Below are positions 59,518-64,000 of a stretch of DNA of 64,000 nt, piece by piece. The notes under the pieces are model-generated. The model did not search any database. It worked only from the letters and a program-made list of their open reading frames with translations, and was not told the DNA's origin. The DNA comes from Micromonospora yasonensis (GTDB lineage: Bacteria; Actinomycetota; Actinomycetes; Mycobacteriales; Micromonosporaceae): assembly GCF_026013475.1 (NCBI RefSeq), contig NZ_JAPDPH010000001.1, forward strand, positions 40,986 through 104,985, in the 5' to 3' direction. Positions within the stretch are counted from its first letter, which is position 1. The number at the start of each line of letters is the position of its first letter. A program made the position numbers and the translations under genes.

Positions 59518-60354
59518 TCACCGGCTCTCCCGCCGGTCCAACTCCTCGGCCAACCGCCTCAGCTCCCGCGTTTCGGCTTCGTAGCCCGGCTTGCCGAGGT
59601 TCTCGAAGGGGCTGGTCCCGGGTTCTGGCAAGTGAAGGCGGTAGCCGTCGTTGTTCAACTTTCGGCCTTCACACCCCTGCCGCATGGAGTCGTAAAGCTC
59701 CTCGTCTGGAGCCAGGCCGGGAAGGTGGGAGAACATTTGACGCATCTTCTCGATCTCGGCCTCGGTCGTCGGCGGAACGCCCCGCGCTTCTTCAAGCTGT
59801 CGTTTGGCCTCGATGTGCTCACCTAGCCGAAGCTGCCAGCCGATCTGGTGGACATGGCTGATGACGTCGATCAGCGACTCTCGATCGGAGACCCCTGTGG
59901 GTTCAAGTACGCCCCCAGCTCGGTCGATGTCTACGTAGAAGCCCCGCTGCTTGAGCCTGTCGTGCCGCCGAGTCCACCGTTTGATGGTTCCCAGGTAGGC
60001 GAGGTTCCTCTCTGGGTCTGCGGGCTCGGTGCCGAACCAGTACCGCTCCTCGGCAAGGAAGGTGTGGACCAGCTCCAGCTTCTCCTGGTGGCTTGCCCAC
60101 AGGTTCTCCAGTCGGGTGTTCACGAACGGCTCACCCTCTGGTGCGTATGCCATTTCCACGCGCCGTTCGTGGAGGGCGATGGCCTTCCCCGATTCCTCCA
60201 TGGCGAGGATGGCCAGCGACCGCGCGAGACCGACGTTGCCGAGGTCCAGTACAGCAAGCGCGGACGTCAGGAGCCGGTCGGCGTTGGCCAGGAGAGCGTC
60301 CTGTAGTTCGACCACCTGGGTCGGTGACAGGTTCGGTAGCTTCCGTACAGGCAT
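59518..60354 (-). CDS. AbiV-family abortive infection protein (HEPN-like)
   Basis: 278 aa; ATG 60354. The N-terminal helices match HEPN_AbiV: LSPTQVVELQDALLANADRL, then LARSLAILAMEESGKAIALH, the conserved A-x-L-A-x-E-E-x-G-K region. The rest is helical (WFGTEPADPERNLAYLGTIK, ELYDSMRQGCEGRKLNNDGY). AbiV proteins block phage translation in lactococci. Second gene of a pair with 60363-61064, placed beside the integrase where prophages often keep defence genes. Confidence 0.78.
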   Translation of the reverse strand: MPVRKLPNLSPTQVVELQDALLANADRLLTSALAVLDLGNVGLARSLAILAMEESGKAIALHERRVEMAYAPEGEPFVNTRLENLWASHQEKLELVHTFLAEERYWFGTEPADPERNLAYLGTIKRWTRRHDRLKQRGFYVDIDRAGGVLEPTGVSDRESLIDVISHVHQIGWQLRLGEHIEAKRQLEEARGVPPTTEAEIEKMRQMFSHLPGLAPDEELYDSMRQGCEGRKLNNDGYRLHLPEPGTSPFENLGKPGYEAETRELRRLAEELDRRESR

Positions 60355-60362
60355 GACTCGCC

Positions 60363-61064
60363 CTAGTCGACCTTGCTCTCGGGATCCGCGATGAACGCTA
60401 GGAACTCGATGCCGAGCGGAGTCGTCGCCGGCACCCACAATCCGCCAGCCGACATGATCCCGCTGAGTGACTGGTTGATCAGGCCAGCGGTGGTAAGCGC
60501 CCCGGCGTACCGGTCAATCAGATCGCGGCGGCCGGCAAGCTCAGGCATACCGGCCTCGATGATGGCGGTCTTCGGGCCCATGGAGATGTCCGGCCGAGGC
60601 ATTCCGTGGCGGTCGAACCAGCCAGGCGGATCGGAGAGTAGCTTCAGCATTCGCACGTGGGTCGGGGTGAACCGGTCGATCGTGTCGAAGAAGAGCTGCT
60701 GCGTATCGACGTCCGGCGCGTCGGGCATCACAGAGTTGACGACCGCGTTGCGCAGCACCTCGAGCTTCTCGGCGCGTGAGGTGCGGTCAGCGATTTGCGC
60801 GGCGGTGGTCAGCGCGTCCATGAACGCGTCCTCGCTGGTGAGCTTCGCGAAGTCACCGACCTGATCTTCGAGCTCGTGCACCTTCGCAGCAAGGTCGTTC
60901 AGCCAGCGGGTGCGCCGGTCGGCAAGGCGCCGGCCAGCGAGTTCGTTGAAGGCGACCTGGAGGGCGCTGCCCGCGACGGGCACGAACGAAATGGCCATCT
61001 CGGCGGACTTTGCGAGCCCTTGCCTTCGGTCGCTGTCCTCGGGGTACGGTTCCACGCTGGGCAT
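60363..61064 (-). CDS. hypothetical partner of AbiV gene
   Basis: 233 aa from ATG 61064 (an ATG at 61082 is possible). One hydrophobic segment (AEMAISFVPVAGSALQVAFN), then LADRRTRWLNDLAAKVHELE, LTTAAQIADRTSRAEKLEVL and a mixed C-terminal domain ending GIEFLAFIADPESKVD. The VPVAGS-helix-RRxxWL layout recurs in unassigned actinobacterial proteins. Its stop is 8 nt before the AbiV ATG, so both are one operon; it may be the sensor or modulator. Confidence 0.65.
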   Translation of the reverse strand: MPSVEPYPEDSDRRQGLAKSAEMAISFVPVAGSALQVAFNELAGRRLADRRTRWLNDLAAKVHELEDQVGDFAKLTSEDAFMDALTTAAQIADRTSRAEKLEVLRNAVVNSVMPDAPDVDTQQLFFDTIDRFTPTHVRMLKLLSDPPGWFDRHGMPRPDISMGPKTAIIEAGMPELAGRRDLIDRYAGALTTAGLINQSLSGIMSAGGLWVPATTPLGIEFLAFIADPESKVD

Positions 61065-61150
61065 GATGCCCCACTGCCGCAACCTTGGGCCGGAACGTGG
61101 GCGCTCGTTTGCCTGCCCGATGCCACTGCAGCACGCTGGCCGATGGCGCC

Positions 61151-61183
61151 CGAGCGGGCGGCTGGTGACCCGCCGCCCGCTCG
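61151..61183 (-). terminator. 12-bp hairpin downstream of integrase
   Basis: CGAGCGGGCGGC pairs perfectly with 61172-61183; it lies 18 bp after the integrase stop. Confidence 0.7.
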
Positions 61184-61200
61184 CTGTCGGGTGGGCCTCG

Positions 61201-62433
61201 CTACCCGACCGCTGAGCCCGCGGTCAATGCATCGACGCCGAGGAAGTCCCCGACGATCTGGCGCACCGGCTCGTGGTGCCGGCGGGTCGCGTGCACGTAG
61301 ACGTTCATCGTCGTGGTCACGCTGGCGTGCCCGGCCATCGTCCGCAGCGCCGCCAGGTCGACGCCCTCCGTGGCCAGCAGCGTCAGCAGCGAGTGCCGCA
61401 GCCCGTGCATCGTCATCCGGCGCGGCAGACCCTTCTCGCGGGCCAGGTCGCGGATCTTCACCCACCGGTCCGTGTAGAAGTCCTCGTACCGCCAGTGGTT
61501 GCCGCGCGGCGCCACGAACACGAACTGCCGGCCCGGCTCGCGGCTGGCAGCCGCGCACCGCTCGGCGACCATCCGCGCCACCGCGGCGGTCAGCGGCACC
61601 TCCCGGTAGCCCTGCTTCGTCTTCGGCTTGGGCTCGACCACCCACCGCCGGTTCACCTTCCGCAGGACCTGCACGATGGACACCGTGCCCCGCGCGACGC
61701 TGACGGCCCGGGGCGGCAGCGCCGACACCTCGCCCCAGCGCAGCCCCGTCGACAGCTTGCACAGCAGCAGGTCCGCCGCCTCCGGGTCGACCGCGTACGC
61801 CGCCTCGATGAACAGCCGGGCCTCGTCCGGGCTCTCCAGGATGTCCCGCTCGGCGCGCGGGCCCTCGGGCAGCGGCAGGCCGTCCATCGGGTTCGACGTC
61901 CGCACGGCGGGCTCGCCGTCCTCGCCTGGCCGGCACGCCGCCTTGAAGATCGGCACCACCGTCTCGCCCCGGATGTTGGCGATCGTCTTCGCCGAGAGGC
62001 CGGCGTCGCGCAGGCCCTGCTGCCACTCGCGCATCTCCCGCCGGGTGATGTCGGCGATCGGCCGGTCGCCCAGCCGCGGGAAGACGTGCTTCTCCAGGCG
62101 CTCCCGGTACTTGCGCACCGTCTCCGGGTGCGGCTTCACCAGCTGGCCCAGCCACTCCTCGGCGTACGCCCGGAACGTCAGCACGCCCTCGGCCGGCTCC
62201 GGCGCCGGGGCGGCCACGCCGGCGGGCACCAGGTGCGCGAACCCGTGCTCGGCCAGCTGCTCCGGCGTCGGCCGGTGGTTGCCGTTGGCGTCGACCAGCG
62301 CCTTGAAGCGCTTCGCGTCGACCTGGTAGTCGAACTGCTGGCCGTCCCACTTGCCCGTGCCGCCGATGCGCCACTTCACCCGCCAGCGGGTGACCTTGCC
62401 GCCCTCGTACTGCCTCTTCTCGATCTGCGCCAC
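61201..62433 (-). CDS. int: phage tyrosine integrase
   Basis: 410 aa from GTG 62433, preceded by TTCACGTGGAGG. An SH3-like/arm-binding N-terminus (QIEKRQYEGGKVTRWRVKWR), a core-binding domain (FRAYAEEWLGQLVKPHPETV) and a catalytic domain with Arg (STGLRWGEVSAL), H-x-x-R (MHGLRHSLL), His (MAGHASV) and Tyr (NVYVHAT). The adjacent tRNA-Leu 3' end is the probable attB. Sharing the start-associated motif with structural-region genes shows it belongs to this phage. The 260 bp to the tRNA should contain attP-derived arm sites. Confidence 0.93.
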   Translation of the reverse strand: MAQIEKRQYEGGKVTRWRVKWRIGGTGKWDGQQFDYQVDAKRFKALVDANGNHRPTPEQLAEHGFAHLVPAGVAAPAPEPAEGVLTFRAYAEEWLGQLVKPHPETVRKYRERLEKHVFPRLGDRPIADITRREMREWQQGLRDAGLSAKTIANIRGETVVPIFKAACRPGEDGEPAVRTSNPMDGLPLPEGPRAERDILESPDEARLFIEAAYAVDPEAADLLLCKLSTGLRWGEVSALPPRAVSVARGTVSIVQVLRKVNRRWVVEPKPKTKQGYREVPLTAAVARMVAERCAAASREPGRQFVFVAPRGNHWRYEDFYTDRWVKIRDLAREKGLPRRMTMHGLRHSLLTLLATEGVDLAALRTMAGHASVTTTMNVYVHATRRHHEPVRQIVGDFLGVDALTAGSAVG

Positions 62434-62437
62434 CGTT

Positions 62438-62449
62438 CCTCCACGTGAA
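62438..62449 (-). promoter_or_regulatory. start-associated motif TTCACGTGGAGG
   Basis: Exact copy 4 nt before the integrase GTG. Confidence 0.65.
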
Positions 62450-62635
62450 CGCGGCGGCCTCGACCCGGTGTCCTGCGGGCTCCGCCGCCGACGCACCTAT
62501 ATGCGTAATGGTGGGACCGTAACCGGATCGCTCGCCGGACACAAGATCGCGCCAGCCGCTGCGGCGGACGGCACGGTTCAGGGCCCGTGATCCCGTGGTG
62601 ATCCCCTGGCGGCAAACAGCCCGAGAAACGATCAA

Positions 62636-62669
62636 GGCCGCTAACCTGAGTTCTGCCAGGTCAGCGGCC
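62636..62669 (-). terminator. hairpin after tRNA-Leu
   Basis: GGCCGCTAACCT at 62636-62647 pairs with AGGTCAGCGGCC at 62658-62669 (one G-T-type mismatch), 25 bp beyond the tRNA 3' end. Confidence 0.55.
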
Positions 62670-62693
62670 CAAAGCCTGTGTCGTTCGTACTGG

Positions 62694-62777
62694 TGTCCGA
62701 GGGGGGACTTGAACCCCCACGCCCTATACGGGCACTAGCACCTCAAGCTAGCGCGTCTGCCATTCCGCCACCCGGAC
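62694..62777 (-). tRNA. tRNA-Leu (anticodon GAG)
   Basis: Complete class II tRNA on the minus strand: acceptor GTCCGGG with CTCGGAC, anticodon loop CTTGAGG, long variable arm (TGCCCGTATAGGGC) and T arm GGGGG-TTCAAGT-CCCCC. No encoded CCA. Its 3' end faces the integrase, so it is the likely integration target restored by the phage att core. Confidence 0.92.
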
Positions 62778-63010
62778 TTACTCGTCCAGCCTACCCTGTC
62801 GGCCGAGGTGATCTTTTCACCGGTTCGGCCGCCCCGGTGGGCCGCACGGGGCATTACTGTACACGGCCCAGATGGATCATGCACATCGCCACCCGTGCAC
62901 GGCGTATCCGCAGGTCAGCAGGGATGTCTCATCGGCTCCGCGAGCCAGCGGATTTGGGATAGGCCGGCCCGGGTAGCGTCCGGGCACCCATTCCGGGCAG
63001 CATTGCTCCC

Positions 63011-64000
63011 GTGTCACACCCCTCCCCCTTGGCCGCCGCTCAACACCAGGCCCTCGCCCTGCGTTCCGCGGGCGACCTGGCCACCGCCCGCCGCCTGCTC
63101 GCCGAAGCGATCGCGGCGGCCCGGCCGGCGTACGGGGAGGACCACCCCGACGTGCTGGCCACCGGCCACATGCTGGCTCGGCTGCACCGCGAGGCCGACG
63201 ACCCGGCCGCCGCCCGGCGGGCGTTGGAGGAGGCGTACGCGGCCGGCGAGCGTCGCCGCGGCGAGGCCGACCCGCTGATGCTCGCGCTCAGCTTCGACCT
63301 GGCGGGCGTCGCGGAGGAACTCGGCAACCGGCACGAGGCCCGCCGCAACTACACCCGCGTGGCCACCGCCGGGCCCGCGGTGCTCGGTCCGGACCACCCT
63401 GCGGTACGCGCGGCACGCCAGTACCTCGGCGGCTCCGCCGCCGCTCCCGCCCCGCAGCCCGCGCCGACCGCCTTGGCCGCCCCGACGGTTTCGATGCCGG
63501 TCATGGGCCACCCACGCCAGCCGCCGGCACCCGCCACCCCGGCCCCGCCCCGCCCGGCGTCACCTGTTGCCCCCGCCCCGCACGCCGGGCCGCCGGTGGC
63601 CGGCGCGGAGTGGACGCCGCAGGCCGGAGCGGTTCCCGCGCCGGTGCAGGCGTCTCCCTGGGCGTCGTCGGGCACCGCTGCGGGACACCCGCTGCCTCCA
63701 CCGCCCACCGGGCCCGGGCCGTCCCGGCCCAGCGCGGCTGCCCCTGTCGCGCCCCTGCCGCCACCCCCGGTCATCCTGGCCCCGCGCACCGCCATGCCGG
63801 CCTCCGGCCCGGTGCCTCCGGGTCCGCCCGTCGCGCAGCCGCCCGCTCCGGCGCCGCACACCGCCGCCGGCCCATCACCGGCCGCCGTGCCGCAGGCCGC
63901 CGCCATGCCGCCGCGGGCCGCCGGGGCGCCAGGGCCGGCCTCGACGTACCAGGCCGGGCCGGTCCACCCCCCGCAGTCGGCGAGGCCGGTGCCACCCGTC
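63011..64000 (+). CDS. TPR-like protein with long Pro/Ala-rich region (3' end beyond window)
   Basis: At least 330 aa from GTG 63011. Residues 1-140 are tetratricopeptide-type helices (LALRSAGDLATARRLLAEAI, ARPAYGEDHPDVLATGHMLA, RNYTRVATAGPAVLGPDHPA). From about residue 145 to the edge it is Pro/Ala/Gly-rich and disordered. Similar actinobacterial proteins are large and often membrane-anchored further on. First chromosomal gene beyond the integration site. Confidence 0.8.
   Translation, partial: MSHPSPLAAAQHQALALRSAGDLATARRLLAEAIAAARPAYGEDHPDVLATGHMLARLHREADDPAAARRALEEAYAAGERRRGEADPLMLALSFDLAGVAEELGNRHEARRNYTRVATAGPAVLGPDHPAVRAARQYLGGSAAAPAPQPAPTALAAPTVSMPVMGHPRQPPAPATPAPPRPASPVAPAPHAGPPVAGAEWTPQAGAVPAPVQASPWASSGTAAGHPLPPPPTGPGPSRPSAAAPVAPLPPPPVILAPRTAMPASGPVPPGPPVAQPPAPAPHTAAGPSPAAVPQAAAMPPRAAGAPGPASTYQAGPVHPPQSARPVPPV

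Noticed and set aside
28775..61200. Interpretation of the whole 29-61 kb stretch as ordinary chromosome between two prophages
   Set aside because: Terminase, ParB, sponge and modification genes in 48-57 kb are phage genes, and the integrase and 50-kb operon share the start motif and operators with the left part.

Overview
This window is high-GC actinobacterial DNA, most like Micromonosporaceae or a related actinomycete. The signs are about 70% G+C, frequent GTG starts, an XRE/DUF5753 plus DUF397 regulator pair, an IS1634-type element, and a proline/alanine-rich TPR protein beside a tRNA-Leu gene. Nearly all of it (1 to about 62.5 kb) is one integrated siphophage-type element read mainly on the minus strand. 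It ends with a tyrosine integrase (61201-62433) next to an intact tRNA-Leu(GAG) gene (62694-62777), the likely attachment site. The left end lies outside the window. Chromosomal sequence resumes with the TPR gene at 63011.

Phage backbone in minus-strand order, right to left: excisionase-like gene (57115, plus strand), tRNA-Gly(UCC) (56868-56940), a methyltransferase-like/GNAT-like modification protein, two ParB-type genes, an Acb2/Tad1-like cyclic-nucleotide sponge, the small and large terminase subunits, DUF1360 membrane protein, portal, MuF/protease, major capsid protein (21349-19655), a block of small regulated accessory genes (18.2-13.2 kb), major tail protein with a PKD-like domain, head-tail connectors, tail assembly chaperone with a probable -1 frameshift, and tape measure protein. 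An inverted plus-strand block (2.5-8.8 kb) separates chaperone and tape measure. It holds the XRE/DUF397 pair, three small Cys-rich genes, the endolysin/holin cassette and a putative DNA-binding protein.

Non-phage cargo interrupts this backbone at several points. A GNAT acetyltransferase and a stand-alone AICAR transformylase lie between capsid and protease genes (21.4-24.0 kb). A large block of 29.1-47.6 kb lies between portal and terminase. It holds a cold-shock protein, a decayed acetyltransferase, a four-gene DUF499 / small protein / DUF1156 methylase / PLD-helicase operon (30.4-40.4 kb, visibly lower GC), an ATP-dependent DNA ligase, a WXG100-like secretion cluster, a STAS protein and an IS1634-family element with a 6-bp target duplication. 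A SUKH-4-like immunity gene, an orphan YcnI gene, a tRNA-Phe 3'-half remnant and an AbiV pair lie between excisionase and integrase.

Three families of regulatory DNA tie the phage genes together: a 23-bp palindrome seen four times plus a half-site; an 80-90 bp promoter repeat with embedded operators seen three times plus a shorter copy; and a start-associated motif (TTCACGTGGAGG) in front of many phage genes, including the integrase. The integrase sharing this motif is the main reason for placing the 57-61 kb cargo inside the element. Overall the window looks like a prophage that carries host-protective systems (DUF499/DUF1156 operon, AbiV pair), a counter-defence sponge and extra metabolic genes.
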